Assembly: GCA_023459275.1 (NCBI GenBank) | Contig: JAEWVC010000079.1 | Coordinates: forward strand, 3,466-67,465 | Reading direction: 5' to 3' | Source of the DNA: Bacillota bacterium | GTDB taxonomy: Bacteria > Bacillota > Clostridia > Christensenellales > Aristaeellaceae | Length of the DNA stretch: 64,000 nt | In this document: one piece after another, positions 17,443-26,541 of the stretch | How positions within the stretch are numbered: position 1 is the first letter of the stretch | Layout: every line of letters starts with the position of its first letter | Notes under the pieces: model-generated | What the model was told of the DNA's origin: nothing | What the model saw: only the letters and a program-made list of their open reading frames with translations | Databases searched by the model: none | Made by a program: the position numbers and the translations under genes

Positions 17443-18056
17443 GGGCCCAATGGAAAAGCGCCTTCACCGTAATGGTGCGCCCCTTCTACGGGTTTGGCGA
17501 GCTGAAGTATGAGGGCAAGGGCAGCATGGCCGCGGCCTGGGCGCTGCTCCTTCTCGCCGCGGCCGCAAGGCTGGTCAGGATCCTGTATACCGGGCCGGCC
17601 TTTTCCTCCTTCAACCCAAGAACCTTCAACCTGCTTCGGGAGCTGGCCGGCATGGCGCTGCCCTTCTTTCTGTTTGTGCTGGGCAACTGGGCGGTATCCA
17701 CCATATTGGACGGGGAAGGGTCCATGCGCGAGATTTTCAAGGCCTGCTGCTACGCGCTGCTGCCCTATCTCCTTTCCGTGCTCCTGGCCGCCGTGCTGAG
17801 CCATGCGCTGACGCCCAAGGAAAACTTTCTTATCGCCACGCTGGAAGGGGCGGGGACCGCCTGGTCGCTGTTCCTTCTGTTCGCCGGCCTCGCGGTGATG
17901 CACCAGTACACCGCGGGCAAGACCGTGGCCATTTTGCTGCTCACGCTTGTCTTTATGGCGCTGACGCTGTTTGTGATCATTTTGCTTGCCAGCATCGCCG
18001 ACCAATTGATTTCGTACGTCCTGAGCCTGGTAAGCGAAATCAAGCTGAGGATGTAG
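17439..18056 (+). CDS. YIP1-family integral membrane protein
   Basis: This 205-aa polytopic protein has about five hydrophobic helices. The N-terminal FTVMVRPFYGFGELKYEGKG is the typical lead-in of bacterial YIP1-domain proteins (RPxxxFxxIK). FFLFVLGNWAVSTILDGEGS followed by MREIFKACCYALLPYLL matches the conserved core. Bacterial YIP1 proteins have no established function. It overlaps the propeller gene by 4 nt and is followed after 3 nt by the DUF5696-like lipoprotein gene. I recall this YIP1-DUF5696-permease order from Paenibacillus-type genomes but cannot verify it here. Confidence 0.75.
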   Translation: MRAQWKSAFTVMVRPFYGFGELKYEGKGSMAAAWALLLLAAAARLVRILYTGPAFSSFNPRTFNLLRELAGMALPFFLFVLGNWAVSTILDGEGSMREIFKACCYALLPYLLSVLLAAVLSHALTPKENFLIATLEGAGTAWSLFLLFAGLAVMHQYTAGKTVAILLLTLVFMALTLFVIILLASIADQLISYVLSLVSEIKLRM

Positions 18057-18059
18057 CGT

Positions 18060-20666
18060 ATGAAAAGATGGCTGTTATCTGCATTGCTGGTACTCGCCCT
18101 TCTGCTGGTGTCCGGCTGCGGCGCAAAGGAGGCTGCCTTCGCGCCCTTTACGGAAGATATGCTGGCGGGATATCCCGCCGGGGGAAACAAAACGCTGCGG
18201 GGCGGAACGGGCCTTGAGGGCTTTGAGCCCGTTGCGCAGAACGCTTCCCTGCGGCTGTATTACAATCCGGCCACCGCGGAAACCGCGGTGGAGGACAGCG
18301 TATCCGGCGTTTTGTTTAGGTCCAACCCGGAGGGCTTCGCGGCCGGGCCCGCGGGCTCCCAGCTTTTGCTTACCGTGTACACCCGGCAGGGGGTGCGCCT
18401 TTCCTGGGACAGCTGCAGCCAATCCGCAGCCTTTTCCCAGTTCAAAGGAGAGCCTGTTCCGGACGGCCTGGAGGTGACCTACGTTTTTGGCAAGACGGAG
18501 GTTGTTTACGCCGTCCCCGGCGCGGTGAAGGTGGATACCTTCGAACAATCCATCCTGCCCATGCTTCAGGGCACCAGCGGGGCCACCTTTGTAAAGCTTC
18601 TGTATTCAAAGGTCTCCCTGGCCTCCATCACCAGCCCGCAGCAAAGGCAAACCCTGCTGGAGCGCTTTCCAAGCCTTCAAGACATGGACCTGTATGTCCT
18701 CAAGAACAACGCTTCCAGGCTGGAAATGGAAAAGGCCGAAAAGGCGCTTGTAGGCGCCGGCTACACCATGGAACAGGCGCTGAAGGATGAGACTGAGGCG
18801 GGCTATTCGGCGCCATCCGCAGAGCAGATACACGTGCTTGCAAAGCTCCGGTACACGCTGACGGACACAGGCCTTCTTGTCGCGGTCCCGGCGAACGAGA
18901 TCGCCGTGGGGGGCGGCGCCAGCGTTACCGATGTGACGGTTTTGCCCTATTTCGGCTCCCCCGGCGCAAAAAGGGAAGGCTTTGCGCTGGTGCCGGACGG
19001 CACGGGGGCGCTGGTGGACTTTTCCACCCCAAGGGATGACCGGTATCCCGCCTTTGATATAAGGGTATACGGCAGGGACTACGCCAACCTGCTCACCGAC
19101 AGCGCCTGGAAAGGGAATCAAACCTACCTGCCCGTGTTCGGCATAAACCAGGGGACCGGCGCGCTGACCGGCGTCATCACCGGCGGGGCCAGCTATGCCA
19201 GCATCCTGGCCGATGCGCCGCGCACAACGGGCGGCTACGGTTCCTGTGCCGCCAAATTCCTCCTGCAGGAGAGCGTCTACTACTCCCTGGACGCCAAACC
19301 GGAAAACAGGGTGATGGTCTTCCAGCCCAAGGCCAATCAGGAGGATCTTTCCATCGCCTACCGGTTCCTGCCCGGCGGAAATGTATCCTACAGCGAAATG
19401 GCCATAGCCATCCGGGAGGAGCTTGTCAGGGAAGGCGTCCTGCCGGAAAGCATGCAGGGGAAGGATTCGGGGCTGCCCCTGGTGCTGAAAACCGTGGGCG
19501 CCATGGATGTAACGGAACTGGTCATGGGCGTGCCGGTGAATGTGGTCCGGCCCCTTTCCACCTTTGAGCAGATGGGAACGATGGCCGAGGCCATGAAGGA
19601 AGCCTCCGGCGCGCAATCCCTTTCCCTGGTGGTGGCTGGCGCGAATGCGGGCGGCCTGCGGACCGTAAGGGATACGCGCTTTGCCCCGGAGGGAAAGCTG
19701 GGCGGTACAACAGGCTTTGCCGCCCTTATGGGCAACATGCGGGAGCAGGATATTTCGCTGTCGGTGCTGCTAAACGGCCAGGAGGTATCCAAAGACAAAT
19801 GGCTGGACGGCTTCCGGGCCTCCCGCGATACGGCCCGCCTTTTGACTTCGGCCATCGCCTACAAGCCGGAATATACCCTTTCCACCATGTATGAGGATAC
19901 CAAGGGCCTTTCCGCCTATCTGATGAACCTGTCCGCCATTCAAAAAACAGTACCTTCCTTTATTGAAAGCGCGAAGGAGAAAAATGTCTCCGCCTTTTCC
20001 CTGGCAACGCTCGGGCGCGACCTGTACAGCGACCAGAACCGCAATGCTTTCGTCTCCAGGGAAAAGATGAAAAGCGCCCTGGCGGAATTGATCGGCAGCG
20101 AAGCGCGGTCCAATGCATCCTTCCTGGCGGAGGGGGCCAACAGCTATCTTCTGCCCTACCTTACCCTGGTCTACGATTTGCCGGTTTATGCCTCGCCCCA
20201 TCCTTTAATCAGCCGGGAAGTGCCGCTTTTGCAGATGGTTTTATCCGGCCACGTAGCCTATGCCGCCACGGATGTGAGCTATGCGCCCGACCCGGAAACC
20301 TATCTGCTCAAGCTGATAGAAACAGGCTCCGGGCTGTACATGCAGGCGTACAGGGAAAGCGGCAGCGCGGTAAAATACACGGACTTTGACGCTTTGTACG
20401 CTTCCTCCTTCGGCACGGCTTACGGGAAGGCGGCGCAGATCTACAAGGCGGCGTCGGCGGTGCTGGCGCCCGTGTACGGCCTGGAAATCGTCTGCCATGA
20501 ACGCCGGGGCGATATCGCGCGCACGGGGTACGCGGGCGGGGGCGCGGTCTATGTGAACTACGGCGCGGAGGATGCGCAGGTCGCATGGGACGGGGAAACC
20601 TTCCCGCTGCCCGCGAGAAGCGCCTTGTACCGGAAGGAGGCTTTCGCATGCGCGGCGGAAAATTGA
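18060..20666 (+). CDS. DUF5696-like large lipoprotein of unknown function
   Basis: This is an 868-aa surface lipoprotein. Residues 1-21 form a type II signal peptide with lipobox LVSGCG, so the mature protein is lipid-anchored through Cys20. The N-terminal half is beta-rich and includes REGFALVPDGTGALVDF and the nearby IRVYGRDYANLLTDS. The C-terminal half (about 480-800) alternates strands and helices like a TIM barrel. That layout (beta-sandwich then barrel) resembles a glycoside hydrolase, but I see no recognisable catalytic motif. Assignment to DUF5696 is from memory of family size and neighbours (YIP1, CUT1 permeases). Its last 19 nt overlap the next permease gene, indicating coupled translation. 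Confidence 0.6.
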   Translation: MKRWLLSALLVLALLLVSGCGAKEAAFAPFTEDMLAGYPAGGNKTLRGGTGLEGFEPVAQNASLRLYYNPATAETAVEDSVSGVLFRSNPEGFAAGPAGSQLLLTVYTRQGVRLSWDSCSQSAAFSQFKGEPVPDGLEVTYVFGKTEVVYAVPGAVKVDTFEQSILPMLQGTSGATFVKLLYSKVSLASITSPQQRQTLLERFPSLQDMDLYVLKNNASRLEMEKAEKALVGAGYTMEQALKDETEAGYSAPSAEQIHVLAKLRYTLTDTGLLVAVPANEIAVGGGASVTDVTVLPYFGSPGAKREGFALVPDGTGALVDFSTPRDDRYPAFDIRVYGRDYANLLTDSAWKGNQTYLPVFGINQGTGALTGVITGGASYASILADAPRTTGGYGSCAAKFLLQESVYYSLDAKPENRVMVFQPKANQEDLSIAYRFLPGGNVSYSEMAIAIREELVREGVLPESMQGKDSGLPLVLKTVGAMDVTELVMGVPVNVVRPLSTFEQMGTMAEAMKEASGAQSLSLVVAGANAGGLRTVRDTRFAPEGKLGGTTGFAALMGNMREQDISLSVLLNGQEVSKDKWLDGFRASRDTARLLTSAIAYKPEYTLSTMYEDTKGLSAYLMNLSAIQKTVPSFIESAKEKNVSAFSLATLGRDLYSDQNRNAFVSREKMKSALAELIGSEARSNASFLAEGANSYLLPYLTLVYDLPVYASPHPLISREVPLLQMVLSGHVAYAATDVSYAPDPETYLLKLIETGSGLYMQAYRESGSAVKYTDFDALYASSFGTAYGKAAQIYKAASAVLAPVYGLEIVCHERRGDIARTGYAGGGAVYVNYGAEDAQVAWDGETFPLPARSALYRKEAFACAAEN

Positions 20667-21553
20667 CGGCCCGCAGGAACAGGGCCGGGTACTTTTACGT
20701 GGCTCCCTTTTTGGTAGGCTTCGCGCTTTTCATGCTGCTGCCCATTGTTCAGTCCGTGGTGTTCAGCGTCAACGAGGTCAAGCTGCAAAGCGGCGGCTAT
20801 ACCCTGACGCCAGTGGGCCTGTACAACTATATCAAAGCCTTCACCATCGACCCGGAATACAGGGTGATCCTCTTTGGCTCCCTGAGCCAGATGCTCATCG
20901 ACCTGCCCTTCATCCTGGTGTTCAGCCTGTTTTCAGCCATCCTGCTGGCCCAGCAGTTCCGGGGCCGGACGCTGGCCAGGGTGCTATTTTTCCTGCCGGT
21001 GATTGTTTCCACCGGCGTCATCGCCACGATGGAAAACACCAACATCGTATACGCCATGATGATGAACCGCAGCGTGGCATCGGCCTCCGACGGGCTGAAG
21101 GAGCGTACCACCGCCATGGCTTTCGTGCTGAATCTGCTGGGCAGCAATCTGCCGGGGTTCCTGATTTCCTTCCTTTCCAATGTCATCGCCAGGCTCTACG
21201 ATATCATCACCGCCTCAGGGCTTCAAATTCTGATCTTTCTGTCGGGCCTGCACACCATTTCCCCGGCGCTGTATGAAGCCAGCAATATGGAAGGGGCAAC
21301 CGCCTGGGAAAATTTCTGGAAGATCACTTTCCCCATGCTTGGCCCGTATATCCTTTTGAACCTTGTCTATACCATCATCGATTCGCTGACCAATATGCGC
21401 AACCAGGTGGTTAGCCTTATCAGGGGATATGTCGTCTCCTTCTCCGATTTCGGGTACGGCCTTGCCATCTCCTGGATTTATTTTCTGATCCTGCTTATTC
21501 TTCTGGCGCTGGTGCTTCTGACGGTGGGAAGGAAGGTGTTTTACCATGAATAG
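20648..21553 (+). CDS. CUT1 sugar ABC transporter permease (pair 2, MalF-position)
   Basis: This 301-aa permease starts at the ATG at 20648, which has GGAAGGAGG upstream and lies 19 nt inside the preceding gene. It has six hydrophobic segments, beginning with AGYFYVAPFLVGFALFMLLP. The EAA loop is YEASNMEGATAWENFWKITF; the usual D is replaced by E, a conservative change seen in the DUF5696-associated permeases. It differs clearly from the first permease pair of the same operon, so this is a second transporter rather than a recent duplication. Confidence 0.88.
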   Translation: MRGGKLTARRNRAGYFYVAPFLVGFALFMLLPIVQSVVFSVNEVKLQSGGYTLTPVGLYNYIKAFTIDPEYRVILFGSLSQMLIDLPFILVFSLFSAILLAQQFRGRTLARVLFFLPVIVSTGVIATMENTNIVYAMMMNRSVASASDGLKERTTAMAFVLNLLGSNLPGFLISFLSNVIARLYDIITASGLQILIFLSGLHTISPALYEASNMEGATAWENFWKITFPMLGPYILLNLVYTIIDSLTNMRNQVVSLIRGYVVSFSDFGYGLAISWIYFLILLILLALVLLTVGRKVFYHE

Positions 21554-22520
21554 GGCAGGCGCGGCAAGGCGGCTCCCCAGCAAGGCCAGGGTCAGGCGCA
21601 AAGCCGTGCGTGCGTTCATCTGGCTTGGCCGCACGGCCTTTGTACTGGGGATCTGCTTCCTGATCCTTTACCCGCTTTTGACCAAGCTCTCCATGTCCTT
21701 CATGGAGCAGGTGGACATGTACGACAGGACCGTAAAAAGCATCCCCAAGCACTTTACATGGCTGAACTATCCCGAAGCCATGGAGCTGATGAGCTACGGA
21801 CGGGCGTTTTTATCCACCTTCGGCATCTGTTTCCTGAGCGCCGTATGCCAGGCCTTTGCCTGCGTAATGACGGGGTACGGGTTTGCCAGGTTCCGGTTCA
21901 GGCTCAGAGGCCCGCTTTTTGTGCTGGTGATCGTGATGATGGTTATTCCGCCCCAGATCATACTGACGCCGCTGTATTTGAACTTTCAGAATTTTGATCC
22001 CCTGGGGATCATCTCCAAGTTCAACGGCGGCAAAGGGCTGCGCCTGATCGAAAGCGTGATCCCCTTCCTTTTGATCTCCCTGACCGCCACCGGCCCCAGG
22101 AACGGGCTGTATATTTTCCTGGCGAGGCAGTTCTTCAGGGGGTTCCCGGGGGCTATCGACGAGGCCGCCACCATTGACGGCGCCACCCACAGGCGCGTGT
22201 TCTTCTCCATTATGCTGCCCGCGGCCATCCCCATTTTTGCGACCATCTTCCTGTTCGCTTTCGTATGGCTGTGGAATGACAACATGTATGCGTTCCTTTT
22301 CTACTCAAAGCTCCCAACCATCGCCAAGGCGCTGCTGTCCATGGACCTGCAATTTTCCCAGATCCATGTGAACATGTCGGCGGGGGCCAGTGACATCGGA
22401 TACTTTGCCATCATGAAGTCAACCGGTGTGCTGCTGGCCATCCTGCCGCTGCTTATCATGTACGCGTTTTTGCAGAAGGTTTTCATCCGCAGCATTGAAA
22501 GGACGGGCATGGTGGGATGA
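21546..22520 (+). CDS. CUT1 sugar ABC transporter permease (pair 2, MalG-position)
   Basis: This 324-aa permease overlaps the preceding gene by 8 nt. A basic N-terminal tail is followed by the first membrane segment near residue 30. It has a 10-15 residue insertion before the EAA loop compared with ordinary MalG-type permeases (around NGGKGLRLIESVIPF). The EAA loop is DEAATIDGATHRRVFFSIML. Its stop overlaps the start of the next gene by 4 nt. Confidence 0.88.
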   Translation: MNRAGAARRLPSKARVRRKAVRAFIWLGRTAFVLGICFLILYPLLTKLSMSFMEQVDMYDRTVKSIPKHFTWLNYPEAMELMSYGRAFLSTFGICFLSAVCQAFACVMTGYGFARFRFRLRGPLFVLVIVMMVIPPQIILTPLYLNFQNFDPLGIISKFNGGKGLRLIESVIPFLLISLTATGPRNGLYIFLARQFFRGFPGAIDEAATIDGATHRRVFFSIMLPAAIPIFATIFLFAFVWLWNDNMYAFLFYSKLPTIAKALLSMDLQFSQIHVNMSAGASDIGYFAIMKSTGVLLAILPLLIMYAFLQKVFIRSIERTGMVG

Positions 22521-23458
22521 AAACGCGGGGATGCCGGTTTTTCCTACTGGTTTTTTTGATTTTATGCATTACGGCAGGAGGCTTTGGCGCTATGGCGGAC
22601 AGCTTGACAAAGGAATTTGCTCCCGATTCCCTGGGCACGTGGATGTGGGATGTGACCGATATCCTGTTCCCCGAAAAATCCATCGGCTTTTTGACCTCGC
22701 ACCATGTGACGGAGGTGTATTTGAGCTATTCCAGGGCAATGCCCAAGGCCAGATACAGGGCGTTTGTCAAAGCATGCAATGAAAAGGGCATACGCGTCGC
22801 GCTGATCGGGGCGGAGGCGGACTGGGCGCTGCCCTCCGGGCAGAAGGGGTTTGAGACCTACATCAAGTGGCTTGCGGACTACCAGGCGGGCTGCGAATCC
22901 CCCCTGGAGAAATTCTACGGCATGCATATGGATGTGGAGCCGCATCAGCTTCCGGAGTGGCTCACAGACCAGGCGGAGGTCATATCCGGCTATGTGGCCT
23001 TCCTTCAAAGGGCCAGGGAAGCCTGCGACAGCCTGGACTGCTCCCTGGAGGCGGATATCCCCTTCTGGTTCGACGGGTTCACCACCGACTGGAAGGGACA
23101 GGATGTGCTTCTTTGCGAGGCGGTGATGCACCTGTGCGACACCACGCTGCTGATGAGCTACCGGGATAACGCCGCGGCGATCCTCGCCTGCGGCGAAACG
23201 GAGCTGCCCCTTGCCAAAGCCCTTGGGAAGAAGCTGGTCCTGGCGGTGGAGACGGGAAAGATTTATGAATCCGTCAACATCACCTTCCACCATCTGGGCA
23301 CGGAAGCCCTTTACCGGGAGCTGAACGCGCTGTATGGGATGGTTGCCGCCCTAAAGGATGCGGGGGAAGTGGGGTATGCCATCCATTATTTCGGGTCATG
23401 GAAGAACCTGCCCGAAAAGGGCCATCCCAAGGGGCCGGATTATCCCTACAACGATTGA
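22517..23458 (+). CDS. Secreted TIM-barrel protein of unknown function (GH18-like layout)
   Basis: This 313-aa protein has a signal peptide (residues about 1-26, FFLLVFLILCITAGG, then FGAMA). The remainder alternates strands and helices as in a beta/alpha barrel. Acidic and aromatic residues lie at strand ends: MHMDVEPH, LEADIPFWFDGF, LLMSYRDNA, LVLAVETG and YAIHYFGSW. This order (DxE at strand 4, MxY near strand 6, terminal W) recalls GH18-type barrels, with the Glu of MDVEPH as a possible acid. I do not recognise the family. It is embedded in the operon between the second permease pair and GH20, so an extracellular glycosidase or glycan-binding role is plausible. Confidence 0.6.
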   Translation: MKTRGCRFFLLVFLILCITAGGFGAMADSLTKEFAPDSLGTWMWDVTDILFPEKSIGFLTSHHVTEVYLSYSRAMPKARYRAFVKACNEKGIRVALIGAEADWALPSGQKGFETYIKWLADYQAGCESPLEKFYGMHMDVEPHQLPEWLTDQAEVISGYVAFLQRAREACDSLDCSLEADIPFWFDGFTTDWKGQDVLLCEAVMHLCDTTLLMSYRDNAAAILACGETELPLAKALGKKLVLAVETGKIYESVNITFHHLGTEALYRELNALYGMVAALKDAGEVGYAIHYFGSWKNLPEKGHPKGPDYPYND

Positions 23459-23491
23459 AGCTTTGCATGAAGCGATAAAGGAGAGAACCGC

Positions 23492-25387
23492 ATGGCACTT
23501 CATATGACCGACCATCATTTTCAATCCGTGCTCCAGCCGGCCATCCTGGAAATATGGCCTATGCTGGAAAAGCATCTTCAGGGCATTGATATTCTTCTGT
23601 ATCCGGGGGAGGAAGGATTCAGCGTGCGGCTTGAGCGCGGCGAAGCCATTTTGCTGGCCGCGGGCAAGCCGGAGGCGTTGCGGGCGCTGTGCGCCCTGGC
23701 CGCCGCTGTCCAAAATGGCAAAAGCGCCTATTCTCTGGAACAGCAGACGCCTTTTCTCACAAGGGGCGTGATGTACGACTGCTCCCGCAATTCGGTGCCC
23801 ACGGTGGAAACCATCAAGCTTCTTCTCAGGCGTATGGCGCTGATGGGGCTGAACGCGCTGATGCTCTACACCGAAGATACGTATGAGGTGCCGCAGACGC
23901 CCGCCATGGGCCATTACAGGGGCCGGTACAGCAAAGACGAGATCAAAGAGATCGATGATTATGCCGACCTTTTTGGCATCGAGATCATTCCCTGCATACA
24001 GACGGTGGCGCATCTGGAACGGCTTTTGCGCTGGCCCGCCATGGCCTGCGTACGGGATGACCCCTCCACATTGTATGTGGGCAAGGAGGAAACCTATCGG
24101 CTGATACGAAACATGATCCTTAATGCCAGCGCGCCGGTGCGCAGCCGCCGCATTCACCTGGGGCTGGACGAGGCCCACGGGCTGGGGCTGGGGCGCAGGC
24201 TGGACGAGGAAGGCTATCATGACAAAATCAGCCTGATGACCGAGCATTTAAAGCGCGTGGAAGCCATCTGCCGCGAGCTGGGCATCCGCCCCATGATGTG
24301 GGGGGACATGCTGTTCCGCATGCACATTCCGGGCAACGGCTATTACGATGACAGCGTTTGCCTGCCCGCGAAGATGGCGGACGTTATCCCAGCCGGCATT
24401 CAGGTATTTTACTGGGACTATTACCACAACGGCCAGGCCTTTTACGACCTGTATATCAGGGAGCATCAAAAGCTTGGCATGCAGCCGCTTTTCGCAGGCG
24501 GGGTATGCTCCTGGCTGGGCATGCAGCCCAACCTGATCAAATCCAAGGCAAGCATCCGGGCCGGGATGGCTGCCTGCCGGGAGGCCGGCCTTACGGAAGC
24601 CTTCACCACCGTATGGCGGGACGACGGCGGGGAGGGGCTGCCGGGTTCCGTGATCCCGGGCATCCAGCTTTTTGCCGAGGAATGCTGGGAGGCGCGCCAG
24701 GACAGGTGCGACAGCATGTTTGAAAGCCAGGTGGCCGTTTCGTCCGGCATGGGCGCCTGTAAGGCGCATGCGCTGGGCAGCTTTGATGAGTTGAAGGAAG
24801 GGCTGTCGCTGACCGGCCTGGAGCCGCCCAATCCCCACAAATACCTTCTGTGGCAGGACCCGATGCTCGGCCAGTTCGACTGTGAGGCCGCCACCGGCAA
24901 TTACGGCGCCTACTACAGAAAAAAGGCCGCGGAGCTTGAGGACATGGACGGCTGCGCGCCGGAAGCCGCCGATGCGCTGCTCCTGGCCAAAGCCCTGGCG
25001 GAGGTACTGCGCTTCAAGGCGGATCTTGGCGTCCGGCTGAAGAGCGCATACGACAAAGGAGACAAAAAAGCGCTTTCTGCGATCGCGGAAGAGATTGAAA
25101 CGGATATCCTGCCGGCCCTGCATAGGCTGCACGCGCTCCACCGCGACCTTTGGATGAAATGGTATAAGCCTTTCGGCTGGGAGGTACAGGATATACGCTA
25201 CGGCGGGCTTCAATCCAGGCTTGCCACAACGGTGTCGCGGCTGCGTTCCTATCTGGAAGGCAGGCTTGCAGCGCTGGAGGAGCTTGGCCATCCCCGGCTG
25301 ACCTTTGAAGGCGTTCCCCCCACGGGCAAGGAATCGCTGCCCAGCTACAATGTCTATCAGAGCATCGCCACGGTCTCGATCCTATAA
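23492..25387 (+). CDS. Glycoside hydrolase family 20 (exo-beta-N-acetylhexosaminidase-like)
   Basis: This 631-aa protein has no signal peptide and is probably cytosolic. Residues about 1-85 form the small alpha/beta domain typical of GH20b, and about 90-430 form the TIM barrel. The adjacent Asp-Glu pair used by GH20 for substrate-assisted cleavage is visible as D226-E227 in IHLGLDEAHGLG. A helical C-terminal extension covers about 450-630. GH20 enzymes remove terminal beta-GlcNAc or beta-GalNAc. It has its own ribosome binding site (AAAGGAGAGAACCGC). Its place after the transporter genes suggests it trims imported oligosaccharides. Exact linkage is unknown. Confidence 0.8.
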   Translation: MALHMTDHHFQSVLQPAILEIWPMLEKHLQGIDILLYPGEEGFSVRLERGEAILLAAGKPEALRALCALAAAVQNGKSAYSLEQQTPFLTRGVMYDCSRNSVPTVETIKLLLRRMALMGLNALMLYTEDTYEVPQTPAMGHYRGRYSKDEIKEIDDYADLFGIEIIPCIQTVAHLERLLRWPAMACVRDDPSTLYVGKEETYRLIRNMILNASAPVRSRRIHLGLDEAHGLGLGRRLDEEGYHDKISLMTEHLKRVEAICRELGIRPMMWGDMLFRMHIPGNGYYDDSVCLPAKMADVIPAGIQVFYWDYYHNGQAFYDLYIREHQKLGMQPLFAGGVCSWLGMQPNLIKSKASIRAGMAACREAGLTEAFTTVWRDDGGEGLPGSVIPGIQLFAEECWEARQDRCDSMFESQVAVSSGMGACKAHALGSFDELKEGLSLTGLEPPNPHKYLLWQDPMLGQFDCEAATGNYGAYYRKKAAELEDMDGCAPEAADALLLAKALAEVLRFKADLGVRLKSAYDKGDKKALSAIAEEIETDILPALHRLHALHRDLWMKWYKPFGWEVQDIRYGGLQSRLATTVSRLRSYLEGRLAALEELGHPRLTFEGVPPTGKESLPSYNVYQSIATVSIL

Positions 25388-25413
25388 TCAACGTGAGCCG
25401 GAGGAAGAAACGT

Positions 25414-26493
25414 ATGGCTACTTGGACATCCGCCCTGGACGGCCTGAGCCGCCTTTCCCATGCGGTCACGCGCTCTGTTTCCCCGGAGAACAGATCAGGG
25501 GGCAAGGGGCAGGGCGCAAAAACGGAGCCGTCCCAGGGCACCGCCGGCCGCGCGGCCAGGGAGCTGGGCCGGGGCTGGAAGGTGAACCCGTTTTTGTGCA
25601 TCCCTGCCGGGGCCACGGAGGTTTTGGCGGACATGGAAGGCCCCGGCTCCATCCGCCACATCTGGCTTACGCCAACAGGATACTTACGCCATCAGATCCT
25701 GCGCATCTACTGGGATGATTCACAAATCCCCTCCGTGGAGTGCCCGCTGGGCGATTTTTTTGCCTGCGGCTGGGGCGTATACGCGCCGCTGTCTTCCCTT
25801 GCGGTCTGCGTAAATCCCGGCAGCGCCTTCAACTGCTATTGGACGATGCCTTTTCAAAAGCGCTGCAGGATCACCCTGGAAAACCTGACCCCGGAAGAGG
25901 TCACCGTCTATTATCAGATCACCTATCTCCTGGAGGAGATTCCCGAAGATGCCGCTTACTTCCACGCCCAGTTCCGGCTTTCGCGCCCCCTGCCCGCAGG
26001 GCAGGTACACACGCTGCTGGACGGCGTGCGGGGCAAAGGGCAGTATGCGGGCACCTACATGGCCTGGGGCAGCCATTATAGCGGCTGGTGGGGCGAAGGA
26101 GAAATAAAGTTTTACCTGGACGGGGACAGGGAATTCCCCACCATCTGCGGCACAGGGACAGAGGATTACTTCTGTGGCTCGTATAATTTTGAAAACAAAG
26201 CCGTCCACCAGTATGAGACCTTCACCACGCCCTACAGCGGCCTGAGCCAGGTGATACGCCCCGATGGCCTGTATGCCTCCCAGATGCGCTTTGGCATGTA
26301 CCGCTGGCACATTGCCGACCCTATCTATTTTGAGGAGGATATAAAAGTTACCATCCAGGCGCTTGCCTTCCACAGGGACGGGCGCTACCTGCCGCTTGCG
26401 GACGATATCGCCTCCGTTGCCTATTGGTACCAGGACAGGCCCGCCGAAAAGGTTTATCCGCTGCCGGGGAAGGACGCGCTGGAAACCGATTGA
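25414..26493 (+). CDS. GH172-family (DUF2961) furanosidase-like protein
   Basis: This 359-aa protein starts at the ATG at 25414, preferred over a GTG at 25393 because GGAGGAAGAAACGT lies in front. It has the DUF2961 double beta-sandwich signature: an N-terminal GSIRHIWLT, then HYSGWWGEGEIKFYLDGD and CGTGTEDYF (Glu near 228/230 and 250). In GH172 the catalytic acids lie in these two motifs. Known members act on alpha-D-fructofuranosides (difructose dianhydride I) or alpha-D-arabinofuranosides of mycobacterial arabinan. No signal peptide is present. Last gene of the 12-gene operon; its pairing with GH20 suggests a glycan with both furanosyl and N-acetylhexosaminyl residues. Confidence 0.82.
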   Translation: MATWTSALDGLSRLSHAVTRSVSPENRSGGKGQGAKTEPSQGTAGRAARELGRGWKVNPFLCIPAGATEVLADMEGPGSIRHIWLTPTGYLRHQILRIYWDDSQIPSVECPLGDFFACGWGVYAPLSSLAVCVNPGSAFNCYWTMPFQKRCRITLENLTPEEVTVYYQITYLLEEIPEDAAYFHAQFRLSRPLPAGQVHTLLDGVRGKGQYAGTYMAWGSHYSGWWGEGEIKFYLDGDREFPTICGTGTEDYFCGSYNFENKAVHQYETFTTPYSGLSQVIRPDGLYASQMRFGMYRWHIADPIYFEEDIKVTIQALAFHRDGRYLPLADDIASVAYWYQDRPAEKVYPLPGKDALETD

Positions 26494-26501
26494 CACATAA
26501 A

Positions 26502-26539
26502 AGCTGCCTTGCCGATTTTATGCAACCGGCAAGGCAGCT
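26502..26539 (+). terminator. Hairpin directly after the 12-gene operon (first of two near-identical copies)
   Basis: A perfect 13-bp stem (26502-26514 with 26527-26539) starts 8 nt after the GH172 stop. It is followed by CAGG, not a U-run. The same stem recurs at 26777-26810 with a proper U-rich tail, so the two copies bracket the 228-bp repeat. Confidence 0.55.
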
Positions 26540-26541
26540 CA

